From Gnetum montanum (lineage: Eukaryota > Streptophyta > Gnetopsida > Gnetales > Gnetaceae), in assembly GCA_015680685.1 (NCBI GenBank), contig MNCI01030397.1, positions 1-64,000 on the forward strand: a DNA stretch of 64,000 nt, in the 5' to 3' direction. The first letter of the stretch is position 1. The number at the start of each line of letters is the position of its first letter. The position numbers were made by a program, and so were the translations under genes. Below the pieces are notes generated by a model. That model did no database searches and was not told the DNA's origin. It saw nothing but the letters and a program-made list of their open reading frames with translations. Below, piece after piece: positions 11,491 through 22,609 of the stretch.

Positions 11491-14409
11491 TCTCATGTAG
11501 AGTTTAAACTCCACAAGGAGACAAAGTACTCATTTTTAAGAGTCAAATCACTCCTTTTTAAAACAACAATTTATTCTACAAACTGTAATTAAAAAGTACT
11601 AAATTTACCAAAAGGTCACCGGGATTGTATCTATCTATGTTTATCCTTATAAGTACAGAAAGCTAAATTAAAATTTTTTAATTGTTAAAATAAGTTTAAA
11701 CTTCCTTGACAAATTGAAATTTGGAACTCCAGCTATTGGATTTTTCTTCCATGAAAAGCAGTCCTCAGAGTTGGATTGGCATGCTGTTTGCCTATAAATT
11801 AAGGTGTTTTAAATTTCATTGAAGAAATAAAATTCTTGATCAATAATAATTGTTGCAATGGTGACCAGGATGATGTAGCCAGGTATAAATAGCCATGGAA
11901 CTCAGGAACCTACTGAAAGTAGACACAGGAACCTACTGAAAGTAGATACAATGAGGGAATCCTATAAGGATGTATGCTTTAACTCTTCCAAATTACAGCA
12001 CACACAATGTATCTATTGGGTTTGAAGGATGATCAGAATGGCTAGGTCATCAGGTTCTTTGTATGTACTACTAGTTCAATCAGCTTTCTTTTCGCTCAAT
12101 TTGCCAATAAGCAGATATCTTTCTTAATGAATCTTGCTTGAAGCTTCATTTTATTTCAATACTCATCAAACAATTTATACATATATACGTGTAAATTTAT
12201 GTAGAGACATTTACTTGGAACAATTTGCATTGCTGTTTGTGCAAGTTTGTGAAACCTCTGTAGAGAGTAAGCAGCTATCATTGTGCTAGTGCTCATTGCT
12301 CACGCTTGTGCGCTATTGTCCGGGCAGTTTTTTGGTATGCTTTGACCCCCTAAATCATGTAAGTCGGTATAATTTAAATTACTTCTGTATTTTTAATTTG
12401 GAAAACTAAATGTTGATAATAAGGTTGACACCCATGCACAAGCTACCTGATTGCTTTGGATTTTTTATGCTCAATGCTGTATCATTATTATATTTTGTAA
12501 CAAATTTTGTAAAAGCTTGCTTTTTAAAATTTTGATCTGCAAACCGTTCTATATTTCTGGGGTTTGTAGTTTACCTTACATCAAAGCATATCTGCCGTGC
12601 TTAAAAGCTAAAAACGATGTCCAAGACTCTAATGAGAAAATTACTGTGTTCACATAGTCGTTATTGAACTCCTAACTTCAGACTTTACTAAATTGCTATC
12701 TGTGGAGTATTCCAAATAAGTGGATAACAGAAAATACAAAGTGGGGGAAGAACACGACCGTTTGTATCCATTGGACGCATTCATTGCAAAGCTGTTGGAC
12801 TATTCTGAAAACTAGGCCTTACAGTATTGAACGCTGTTCTCATTGTTGCAACGCAATCTTCAGTTGAAGCCACACTCAACACAACACACAGCTTTCATTT
12901 TTCCAAAAATCTTCTTTGGCTGCGGCCTGATTGCCACCATTTTTTACAGCATTTGACGATAAGATCTCCGGATTCGTTTTCGAACACGATTACTGGTATT
13001 CTTCAGTTGACTTTCCATCCCTATTATCGACGGCCACGGAATCTGTGAATACAAAATAAAATTTTAAAGAGTACCAACAAAATCATCCGTTTTAGGAAAT
13101 AAGTTACCCAAATTATCGCGGATAGACAAATTGATATCGAAGCAAAACCTCAAGATGTCTGTGCTCCAATGATTTGCATTGGAAGGACATAAATATGACA
13201 TCATATATGAAGATTGCAGCTACATGCATGCAATATGAGTTGTGCGATTCTTGCTATTGAACGCAGAATTTCTCATCGACAAAACTTCTTCATCAGATAC
13301 CTAAATGCTAGTAATGTAATATGACCGACAGAAACATTAGCAGATAACGTAAAGGTCCTCTTCCAGATTCTTGTTATTGAAAATGTTGGCCGTTGAATGC
13401 AACAGAAAAAAGAGAGTATATATATGAAAAGCGCCTAAACGCAGTTTCTGCCCTGTATCAGCCCTGGCATGTTTTCTGCCTGCATTAAACGGCACGTCTG
13501 GTCATGATAATGATAAACCCAGCAGGAGAAATTGAAAACACACCTGTGGGAGAAATTGAACCCACACGAGTTAGCAAGGAAAGAATTAAATCTTCAACTT
13601 ATGTTTCAAAATCAAGAGATTATAGTATGAGAATTCAGTAAGGTAACCTATGATAATATGTTAATATTAACAAGTGATAGAGATAAGGTATAAGATATTT
13701 TGAACACTAAGTTACAGGGTCAATTTTAATGGGTAAAAGTTCTAAACTATGTAGTCATTTTCAATGGGTAATAGAGAGTTATAAAAAGGTATAGGGAAGG
13801 AGTTTCAGAACCAAAAACAATGTATTAAGTATAGTGTTAAGTATACTATAAGACATAGCCAATATAATATTTTCAATTCATTTCAAAACATTTTCCATCA
13901 TTAGTAAAGGGCATCAAAATTTTGACCATGGTAAAAGACTAGTAAAAATGAATGCAATGCTATGTTGATCGGTGATGATAAATTTTGAGCATAGTACATT
14001 ATGAAGTACGTTGAGATATGTGCCAATAAAATTTTGAGGCATGGTGCTAAGCATTGCATTCATTTGTGTACCACAATAACAATATTTATGGGTGATTTCA
14101 TAGTATTTTTTACCTCAAATTTTAGTAGATCTACTTTTGCAAAACAACCTTCTTGGTAATAGTTTTGGTAAGCGAGACATTGCTTACTTAGCTAGAGCAT
14201 GTGGTTATGGTTTGCATATAACATGTTTGATTCCAATGGCTAGGTATGATGAGGTACATGCCACCTGAGGGAGCAAGGTATGTCTACAAGTTGTACATGC
14301 CACTTGGATCATTGTAAAAATATTATTTGCACGTTACACAAAAAATAGGTATGTTGAGACACATGACACTTACAACACAATAAAAATGCCTACAATTAGT
14401 TGCTTATAA
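11491..14409. other. Gene-free stretch after the LRR relic
   Basis: I see no kinase domain or other recognisable gene. A TATA-like ggtataaatagcc at 11882-11894 is followed by a 23-bp tandem repeat. A 73-codon frame at 12827-13048 has no family signature. The rest is AT-rich and low in information. Confidence 0.4.
11903..11948. repeat. 23-bp tandem repeat, two copies
   Basis: The unit begins caggaacctactgaaagtag and occurs at 11903-11925 and 11926-11948 with one difference near the end. It starts about 10 bp after a TATA-like sequence. Confidence 0.75.
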
Positions 14410-14561
14410 CAATGAGCTATTAGCCTAATGATAAGACTCTTGAATTGAAAACTCCAAGTCATGGATTAGATTTTGGTGGGTAATATTGAGTTACAAAGTT
14501 ATAATTCGACAACATATCTTGGGATATATCTATATTATAATTATTTTAGGGTTCAAACACC
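14410..14561 (+). repeat. tRNA-like SINE, copy 1
   Basis: The copy begins caatgagctattagcctaat, where attagcctaatg resembles a pol III A box. About 45 bases after the start, ggattagattttg stands at the B box position (consensus GGTTCGANNC, decayed). It continues through gtgggtaatattgagtta and ends near gggttcaaacacc. The same order of boxes recurs at 17517, 17915, 19268 and 60352. Confidence 0.55.
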
Positions 14562-16310
14562 ACTTATTTAAATTTTATTTTCTTGTACTTGCTAACTTAT
14601 TAATTTTTAGTTTGGGGGTGTCAAACTAATAATTAAAACTCAATTTTTTATTTCTTTTATAGCTATAGAAATTATGAATGGATTTTATTTGCTTGTACTT
14701 GCTACCTTCTTAATTTCCTATTTTTTTCATGAAAAATATAAACTTGGTATTTATATGCTTCAATGGTATAAGTATATGCTTAATCAAAATTAAGAACTTT
14801 TCAAATTATTGGTCAGAGCTCAAGACACTTATTTTATTACTATTTAGATAAGGAAATATTAAGTGAAAGAGAAATAACTATGATGCTTTAATGCTAGCTA
14901 TGGACATTTCCTTGCTTGGCTAACCACCTCTTCTCGTAATTGCTTTGGATTGAGTGGCCCACACACTACCCATCCTCTAACAATTAATCCACTATTATAA
15001 GAATGATGAATTTTCCTATTATTTTTATCCTAGTATGACCTATTTTTTGAAAAAAAAAGGAAATTTTTGAGGCAAGACAACTTGTGGCTAGTAACACAAC
15101 CTCTAACCACATAGTAGAGTATATGTAACCTACTAAACACAGGAATTCCACCATAAGGCTACTCCACTACTACTACACTCATAAGTGAAGGAAAGAATTA
15201 AACCCACAATATTCCAACTAAGATATGAGTATCCTAACCACTTGCCCTACCCCTTGAAATACATAACTAAGATTATCAAAGATAATTTCTTTTTGGTTTA
15301 GGGTTGGATGAGGGGTGAATGAGAATGGGTTGGAGAGGAGAGGGGTTGATGGCAATGCGATTGGAACGCAAAATATTTTAAACATGTAGTCTTAGAACTT
15401 TACAACTTAGCATTGGCTACCAAAGTCAAACTCATAACTTCCAAATTAAAATTCTTATCACTATGATAATACTTCATTATTAAGATTATCAAAATTTATA
15501 TCTTAGGATTTGATTTCTTTTCAACAAATCTTATGTTTTTTTTAAATGAATGTGATGTTTCTACAACAAAAGTAAATTTTTTAGTGAATCTAATGTTTCT
15601 TTAAATGGATTTGAATCTTATGTTTATATAACTCTCATCTTAGTCAACCAATATTAAATTTTTTTTATTGATACAAAAATTTATGGTGACTCTCAAAATG
15701 CAAATTTACAACATACTAAGAAAATAGTTGTGATGCCTTCTTCTAGTGATTTTGATGCAACTAAGACACCTAATTTGATTCTTCTTTATGATACATATGA
15801 ATCATTGGTTGCTAAGCTTTCATTGCAATATATATTCATTCAAATTTTGGGTTGCCTACCTTTTAATTGAAGTTCCATTTCATAGTTAAATGATGTGATG
15901 ATAAAACATAATATTGGAGTCCTTCATGCCAAGTATTATTCTCTTTTTTCTTCTACTTGTTGAGTTAAGTAATGCTTCAATTGTGTAGAATGCCCTAGAT
16001 ATAGGGTGTTTTATACATGAACATGTAGTGTTAATCATTTGTAAGTGGACTTTAGATTTGCTGTGTAATTTAAAGAATATGCTAAAGTTTCAGATTTAGT
16101 TAAGTTATATAATCCTCCATTGATTTTTCTCAAAACTAAGTGAGAAATTTTTAGTCTTCCTGGTTTCATTAAGCACATGGAGTCTATTTCTATTAGTTTT
16201 AATTTTTGTAGACATTTTTTTTATTCAAATCAACCTTTTCAATTGTAAAATGAAATTAGTATTATAAGCAGGAGGAAAGACTTATCTTCAGGCAATTACA
16301 TGTTATAATC
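14562..16310. other. Gene-free AT-rich stretch between SINE copy 1 and the tandem duplication
   Basis: I see no assignable coding region. A fairly open plus-strand stretch at about 15690-15800 may be retroelement-derived, but no motif supports a call. Confidence 0.35.
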
Positions 16311-17538
16311 TTCCTAATTCTTGCACCTTTTTCCATCATAAAGGATATTTATTTAATGCTTATTCCTTTTTGCTCAGGAAAAAAGATTCTAAAGGAAAAG
16401 ATATGTTAAAATTGAAGATATGAAAAATCAAGTTAATGTCAATGTTAAGAATGATCAAATGATAATAAAGAATCTAGAGAAGACAAAAGCCCCTATGCAT
16501 ATTTTTATTGATACAAAAGAAAGCATTAAGTAACCTAGATGGATAACTCATAAGATACATTTTCCTTCTTTAATAAGAATGTTATTAACTCAAAGATTAA
16601 AAACTACTATCAATAAGAAGATTATAGCTAGTGGTATAAAGGTTCTTAATGTAAGATCAATAACAAGTAATGAGGTAAAAGTCTTTCACAAGTGGTACCA
16701 CTTTCTTGTTTTAATACAAATACTGGTATTAAACCATAGCTCTCTATCTTGAATTATTTTACTATTTTAAGTTCAAGGATGAATATTGAAAAGTGATGTA
16801 AATTTAATTAATGCATGGACCTTTCTCCCTACTAAAAATTAATATTCTTCACTTATTTTCCCCATGTATCAATTTTAAGGTTGTTCATTTCAGTAGACAA
16901 TTAAACAAGTTTTAGCCTAGTGGTTCCTAATTCTTGCAAATTTTACCATCATAAACGATATTTATTTAATGTTTGTTGTTTTTTTCTTAAGAAAAAAGAT
17001 TCTAAAAGAAAAATATGTTGAAATTGAAGATACAAAAAATCAAGTCAACGTCAATGTTAAGAATGATCAAATGGTAATAAAGAATCTAGAGAAGAAAAAA
17101 TACCCCATGCATATTTTTTGTAATACTAAAGAACGTATTAAGTAGCCTAAATAGAAAACTCACAAGATACATTTTTCCTTATTTAATAAGAATGCTATTT
17201 ACTCATAGATTAACAACTAGTATGAACAAGAATATTATAGCTAACGGTAAAGGTTCTTAATGTAAGATCAATAACAAGTGACAAGGTAAAGATCTTTCAT
17301 AAGTGGTACCACTTTCTTGTTTTGATACAAATATTGGTATTAAGCCATAGCTTTATATTTTAGATTTTTTTACTATTTTAAGTTCAAGCATGAATATTGA
17401 AAAGTGATGTAAATTTAATTAAGACTTGGACCGTTCTTCCTACTAAAAATTAATATTCTTTACTTATTTTCCCAATGTATCAATTGTAAGGTTGTTTATT
17501 TGAGTAGATAATTAAACAATGAGGTTTTAGCCTAATGG
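16311..17538 (+). repeat. 613-bp tandem direct duplication (two copies)
   Basis: Copy one is 16311-16923 and copy two 16924-17538. Both begin ttcctaattcttgca and both end in the SINE A-box phrase ttttagcct(a)gtgg or ttttagcctaatgg. Between these, long stretches align, for example atgttaagaatgatcaaatg and taatgtaagatcaataacaa. The copies differ by scattered substitutions and small indels. No protein family is recognisable in the unit. Confidence 0.8.
16909..16923 (+). repeat. SINE 5' stub at the duplication joint
   Basis: Copy one of the 613-bp duplication ends with aagttttagcctagtgg, the first bases of the SINE up to its A box. The next base starts the second copy. In the second copy the same position continues into a complete SINE. 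Confidence 0.6.
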
Positions 17539-17670
17539 TAAACCACTTAATTTAGACGCTCCAAGTTATGGGTTTGATTTCAATGGGAAATGTTCAGTTA
17601 TATAAAGTTTTAGTTAGACTATATATTTTGGGGTGTACCTATATTTCACTTATTTCAGGTTCCAACATCC
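17517..17670 (+). repeat. tRNA-like SINE, copy 2
   Basis: The A-box-like ttttagcctaatggtaa lies at 17525-17541. The B-box-like gggtttgatttc starts about 17565 and fits GGTTCGANNC with a CpG lost to TpG. The SINE body follows (ttggggtgtacctatattt) and ends at ggttccaacatcc. A- and B-box spacing is tRNA-like. No intact tRNA fold is apparent, so this is a SINE rather than a tRNA gene. Confidence 0.65.
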
Positions 17671-17914
17671 TAGTTAAGTAAAAAGTTTGTAAAATGGAAA
17701 TTTTTCTCTTTCCATATATTGTTTTCAATGATGTCTACTCATTAGCAAGCTTGTAATGTATTGTGAATTTTCTTTGCTTATTGTTTTTTAAAGGTCCAAC
17801 ACCCTCAAAAGTTATATTTCATATATTTATTTGGGGTTTGACATCCCTTCTCATTACCCACCCATCCCCCCAAACACCTTCAAAAGTTATATTTCATTCC
17901 AAAAATTATCATAA

Positions 17915-18070
17915 CAATGAGGTGTTAGCCTAGTGGTAAGACTCTTTATTTGAAAGTTCTAAGTTATAGATTTGATTTTGGTGGGTAATGCTGAGTTATA
18001 AAGTTCTAAATGGATTATATATCTTGGGGTATATGTACATTACAATTAATTAGAGATTCCAACACCCCCC
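17915..18070 (+). repeat. tRNA-like SINE, copy 3
   Basis: The copy begins caatgaggtgttagcctagt and has the best A box (gttagcctagtggtaag). The B-box region is agatttgattttgg, followed by tgggtaatgctgagttataa. It ends at gattccaacacccccc, whose C-rich end is shared in weaker form by the other copies. Confidence 0.65.
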
Positions 18071-19085
18071 CACCAAGAATTATCATAATGCTTATCATCA
18101 TTTGATATTATTTAAGATTGGAAATTATTTTCTAGAACTCATAAATTTTATCACCCATACTTATCATGATTTTTTTAGTATGTCATGGACATCTACCTCC
18201 TAAATATTCTTGTTAAAAATAAATTATTTAAGATTAACATGCATTTATTTTTAAGGGGAACAGTAATAGAAGGATTATATTAAAAGAATAAGAAAAGTAC
18301 AATCAAGGAAGCAACCATGCTTAGCACTTCATATATTAAGGAACAAAAAATCAAACAGGATAAGCTACATACTTAGCCTAAACTAAATGGTCATGCATCT
18401 AATTTGGGAAGAGAAACAAAAACGCCGAGCCAATAGTAAACCATACATAATGCCATATCCACACCTTCCACATATACCAGTAAAAACACAAAAAAATTAG
18501 ATAATCAAATTCTTGCATAACAATTGGTCTAGAACAAAGAGCATATGCATCAATTAATGGAATCATTGTAGTTGATTAAACATAGTCTTTTAAGGAAAAT
18601 TATGAGGAGGAAGCTAAGGCCACATTTTAGGATACATTTGTAGCATAACATGTTGGCAACAAAAGAGCCAAATACCCTATATACTTTTGAATGATAATGC
18701 CTCTCTTAGCATTAACAAGAAGACCAAGAAGACCAAGACGCCCCATAGGAAGGTCAACCAAAGATGAGTTTGTACTACTCTAATGGGTTCACACCATAAT
18801 TCCTCTACTAGAAAGAGTGGCATCCAAACCTAATTTGATATATTTCCTCATCCAAACCTATACGAAAGTTTGAAATTGATGTCAAACAAACATGAAATCC
18901 TAGTGTTTTAGGTAAAATACCTAATAAGCTTCCTTGCTAGCTCATCCCATGGAAAGGGAATGTTGGCTCAAGGATAGGCTTTGCACTTGGGAACTAGAAG
19001 TAGCTCATCTCCATACAAGCAACTAATCTTTGAAATCCAAAAATTCTCTATGTATGATAAAAACATAATTAACTAAATAAAATAA
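18071..19085. other. Gene-free stretch
   Basis: I see no gene. The region 18240-18960 has slightly higher complexity, perhaps a decayed transposon 3' end, but shows no motif I can name. Confidence 0.35.
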
Positions 19086-19267
19086 TAAATAATTAAGCAC
19101 ATACATTTAATAAAATAGTTAAACCTATGTAAAATTTTAGGTTGAGACATGTATCATACATCAAGACTTGAAAAAGTTACAAGTACATTGATCAAATGAA
19201 GGCAAAAAATTACCTAATAACCTATACATGACCTATTTTTGTCCATTTAATAACCACCCATTTCCAA

Positions 19268-19395
19268 CAATGAAGTGTTAACCTAATGGTAAGATTGTTG
19301 ATTTTTAAGCTTCAAATTATGGGTTCTTTTTTGGTGAGCAATGCTAAGTTATGAAGTTCTAATTTCACTATATGAAGTTCTAATTTTATGTGGAT
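19268..19395 (+). repeat. tRNA-like SINE, copy 4 (inside the duplicated segment)
   Basis: The copy reads caatgaagtgttaacctaat at its start and ggtaag after the A box. It then has a decayed B box in gggttcttttttggtgagca, and the shared body aatgctaagttatgaagttc. The 3' part has diverged. The same copy is present at 60352. Confidence 0.55.
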
Positions 19396-19812
19396 ACTAT
19401 TCTAGTTAATGGATTATTACTTAAGGTGAAGGTAAAATGTTTGTTTCTTACATTTTTCAAGTTATCTGACTTGATTTGAGCTTTTGCATTTATTATAACT
19501 TAAAATTTATCCATTTATTGATATTAATATTGAAATTGTACATGATTATTCTTTAATGTATTTCAAAAATTTGTAAAGATTTTTAAACATTCCTAATATA
19601 GCATAATATATATTTATAGCTATCTTACTGGCTTTTCTAGGTCATAATGTGCTCCAAAAGGTATTGGAACACTTCCAATCTTTTTAAAGTTAGGTCAGTT
19701 GTAGTCCATCCATTCACAAATATATACTAGCATTGTTGCACTTAAGGATTGCATCAAAAGTCAACTTAGAAAATTTGGACCTTGGTTTCTATTTAGAGGA
19801 TGGAAGAGAGAA

Positions 19813-20007
19813 ATGTTTTCACAAAGATTATTACATAAAGGCCTACATAATGAACATAGAGTAAATAGGCTCATTTCCAGAAAATGTTTTCTTATTTATG
19901 ACATATTAGAGAAGAAAGCTATCATGCAAAGTATGAAAAAGATAGAGAAATATGTTAAGTGCAGTAATGCTTTGATTGCAACTAATGATATGGTTGACAA
20001 GTGGTAA
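19813..20007 (+). other. Conserved block of unknown function upstream of the LOG relic
   Basis: A 64-codon open frame starts at 19813, and the frame is open somewhat further upstream (about 19760) with FGPWFLFRGWKRE-type sequence. It is rich in Lys and Arg (for example KKIEKYVK) and ends NDMVDKW. The block is preserved at 60893-61098, where a frameshift splits it. I do not recognise it. It could be an exon of a neighbouring host gene carried with the LOG locus. Confidence 0.35.
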
Positions 20008-20369
20008 CATTATTAGAGGGAATTTTCTTTGGCATGCATGGATATAGTGTCATTGTTGGCATTGATGTGGTCATGCTTTAATCACTAATTAGTGGTTACA
20101 TTATTAAAGTTTGGAATGTATTGATACAGTGTCATTGTTGTGCTCCAATAGCAAATCAAATCTTTTGTTATTAAATATAGTAATTATTGAAAATAAGGAG
20201 AAATGATTATGAAGATAGTGACAATATGATAATAAGTAGTACATTATGTTATCTTTTTTATGCATTGTGAAGAACATGTTCTTCTAGTTGGTCCTCTTAA
20301 TAGATTATAAATGGTAACATGCATTTCGGTCAAGTGAATGATGTGTGTTGACAAGTCTAAATTAGTAGA

Positions 20370-20598
20370 ATGACAAGAATTTGTATTTTTTGTGGAAGTA
20401 AGTTAGGTAAGAATAATAGATTTCAAAATGCCACTAAACAACTTCGATTAGAAATGGTAATGTTAGTTATTTCTAATTTTCAAGGTATCTATGATAGATT
20501 TATATGTTTTTGTTTATTTAACTTAGTTTTTTTGGTATGAGTGTTGGAAGAAAGATAGAATTAATATATGGAGGATGAACCATTAGGCTAATGGTTGT
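20370..20598 (+). pseudogene. LOG-type cytokinin riboside monophosphate phosphoribohydrolase, 5' fragment cut by an LTR
   Basis: Exon 1 at 20370-20456 starts MTRICIFCGSKLGKNN, matching the N-terminal RICVFCGSS block of LOG proteins, and ends at a GT donor. Exon 2 begins about 20542 with GRKIELIYGG, then a TGA stop (20576-20578) in place of the third glycine of the YGGGSIGLMG block, then TIRLMV. The next base is the start of an inserted LTR (20599). LOG enzymes release free cytokinin from the riboside monophosphate. This copy cannot do so. The same stop is present in the other copy (61664-61666), so it predates the duplication. The rest of the gene is not seen on the far side of the insertion in this window. 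Confidence 0.85.
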
Positions 20599-21475
20599 TG
20601 ATGAGTGGTGAGGTACCCCTACGCTCAACCATACTAATCACAAGCATTCATGTGCAATCTAGTTGAATTTTGTGGATGGAACTAGTTGTGGCATCTAGAT
20701 CATTATGCTTTGATCGTAGTTCACTGTCTTCTCACTTGGAGTAGTGGTAGCTTTCTCATGTATGGTTTAGTCTAAAGTGAGGCATATGATATTGTTCCTA
20801 ATTTTACACTACTCCTTACGATGATAAACAGGTAAAGTAATTAAACTAATGGGTAATGGAAAGTAAAATCTAACTAGCCCATGTGCGATGAGTATTCACC
20901 CTTAATTGTTCATATATGTCTTTAACTTCATGAGACTACTTTTGGGATGGCCAAGCATATGTCACTAGGTGTACAAAATAATACATTCCTAGGTTACCAA
21001 GTACTTCCACTTAAACACTTGTGATTAAGGCGTATGCATTTCACTTAATAAAAGGAATAGTAAATATCAATAAAGGAAAAATATTTAACTAAAGAAAATA
21101 ATTAATAATTAATAATAAAAAGTAATCTAAGTGAATGTTGCAATGATGGAAGTAATCTTGATCTTTATTTCCAATCATGTACCATGTACAAGTATGTCAC
21201 AGTCAAACAAAGGTGCTATACAATTTCAAACATCACATAGTAGGCATGTACAAGGAATAATAGACTTAAAAGAGAAGAAACTGAAAAATAAAACAAATTG
21301 CTATGTTTTTCATGCTATCTCAACTGGGAGCCCAAGTGTAGTATTTATAGGCGAGATCCTGATGAGGCAATGTTGGGTATCTGACGTCGCTTATTAGGCC
21401 CGATGTTGGGTACATGATGTCGGGACTTTGACATTGAGTATCCGACATCAGGGCCCATCAAATCTAAACTCATCA
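20599..21475 (-). repeat. LTR (3' LTR of a minus-strand gypsy-group element), 877 bp
   Basis: The plus strand starts TGATGAGTGGTGAGGTACCC, the reverse complement of the LTR end shared by this group, and finishes at CTCATCA (21469-21475). On the minus strand the TATA box ctataaata is at 21342-21350. The bases just beyond the right end (tacccccacaattgaa) are the reverse complement of the polypurine-like end next to the LTR at 56016, so this is a 3' LTR joined to its internal region. It interrupts the LOG relic. Confidence 0.85.
21351..21468 (-). promoter_or_regulatory. Palindromic U3 motif array of the 20599 LTR
   Basis: Between the TATA box and the LTR start, gatgttgggta and gatgtcggg-type motifs recur in both orientations: gatgttgggtatctgacgtc, gatgttgggtacatgatgtc and attgagtatccgacatca. 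The layout is the same as in the other LTRs of this group. Confidence 0.55.
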
Positions 21476-22600
21476 TACCCCCACAATTGAATGAAAACTC
21501 ATCCTTGAGTTAAACAAAGATGAGGAACAAGTTCTTTACAAAATATTGGGCAAGTATGGGATTATTGACTACCTCAAAAAATGGACAAAATAACTAACTC
21601 TTCATATGTTGTAGTGGTGCAGTACAAAAATGGGACACATTATTACAAGACAAACCAAAAATAAAATTGGGAAGCTCATGTAGTGCTCGGAGGCAATGGC
21701 TCTTCCATCGGCTACTTCCCTTTGTCATGAGGCCATTGAAACTTGTATCGATTGAGCAAAGCATGCAACTCTTCTTCCTTTGTCATTGGGTGGTGCACTA
21801 TCTAGGTTGCTATGTCAATGTGTGCTAGTGTCGGTACATCCCAAGAACATGGAAATTATAGAAATATTTGATTTTTTTTATGTATCATGATGCAAACTAC
21901 CATCATTCTTCCTTGAAAACCCTAGCTTTATATTTGAGCTCATGATGATTCGTCAACTAGTAAGCTAAGTTCGAGGCTACATCTTTCTATCCCTAATAAC
22001 TATCTTTGACCACCTCCAACTTTGAGTTTGCCACCTACATCTTTTGCAAAGCATCTTTTTGATCTGCAAACTTTTTCTCATACAATGCATAGGTGGTTGA
22101 CACTTCTTTTTCTAGCTTACTTCGAGGCTGATCTATTATTAACATGGCAAGGTTGGCATATCTAAGGTTAGCCAGTGTCATGTACTCTTTTAAATCCCTT
22201 ATCTATAGGTCCTTATTTTTAACTTTTGCTTGTTATACCATGGCATAACTATTCAAGATGGCCTATCATTTAGAATTCTGCAACTACAAGGAGCTAATGC
22301 GGGCCTTGGCCATTTTGACTTCCTTATACATGCCAACTTGGTCATAGAAGTGTTCTTTTAATTTTTCATGCCTTTTGGCCTCGTTATGCCACATGCTAAT
22401 CTTGATTACTGATTTTTGATGAATAGTGTGTACCTCCTCCATACAAAGAGTCTATTTGCTTAAGCCAATCTACTCATATCCTAGTTGACCCTCACTAATT
22501 ATTCTTACAACTGGTGGATACTTTCCTCCAAGATGTTCTTTTGTTTTTATACAGTGGTCAACTAGGAATTCTCTATTGTGACCTGCTTATTTTCTTCTTG
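21476..22600 (-). pseudogene. 3' internal part of the LTR element, with a coiled-coil-like coding remnant
   Basis: The first about 100 bp next to the LTR (tcaataatcccata, tgcccaatattttgt, aactcaagga) match, in order, the ends of the internal regions before the LTRs at 51938 and 56016. Further in, the minus strand has degraded coding sequence in a Lys/Glu-rich, heptad-like style: EEELHALLNRYKFQWPHDKG (about 21750), LEKEVSTTYALYEKKFADQK (about 22080) and LKEYMTLANLRYANLAMLII (about 22170), with interspersed stops. It lies between the pol position and the 3' LTR. I infer an extra ORF of the element and know no family for it. A similar RPDEKRKKLMEEP segment stands at about 55770. Confidence 0.5.
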
Positions 22601-22609
22601 GACAATGCT

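Larger units (their letters stand above)
19086..20598 (+). repeat. Duplicated segment, copy 1 (LOG 5' region); partner at 60173-61689
   Basis: The segment aligns nearly throughout with 60173-61689. It starts at taaataattaagcacataca in both and runs to the middle of LOG exon 2. It contains a SINE copy, a conserved block of unknown function (19813-20007) and LOG exon 1. It ends where an LTR element has inserted after atggttgt. In the partner the same point continues without a break into LOG coding sequence, so the partner shows the empty site. Confidence 0.88.

Noticed and set aside
12827-13048. 73-codon open frame after the LRR relic as a kinase or LRR exon
   Set aside because: It shows no LRR or kinase motif, and composition and context are ordinary intergenic sequence.
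17517-17595. A functional tRNA gene
   Set aside because: A and B boxes are present but the acceptor and anticodon stems do not pair well, and related copies share a further 70-80 bp body. A SINE explains this better.
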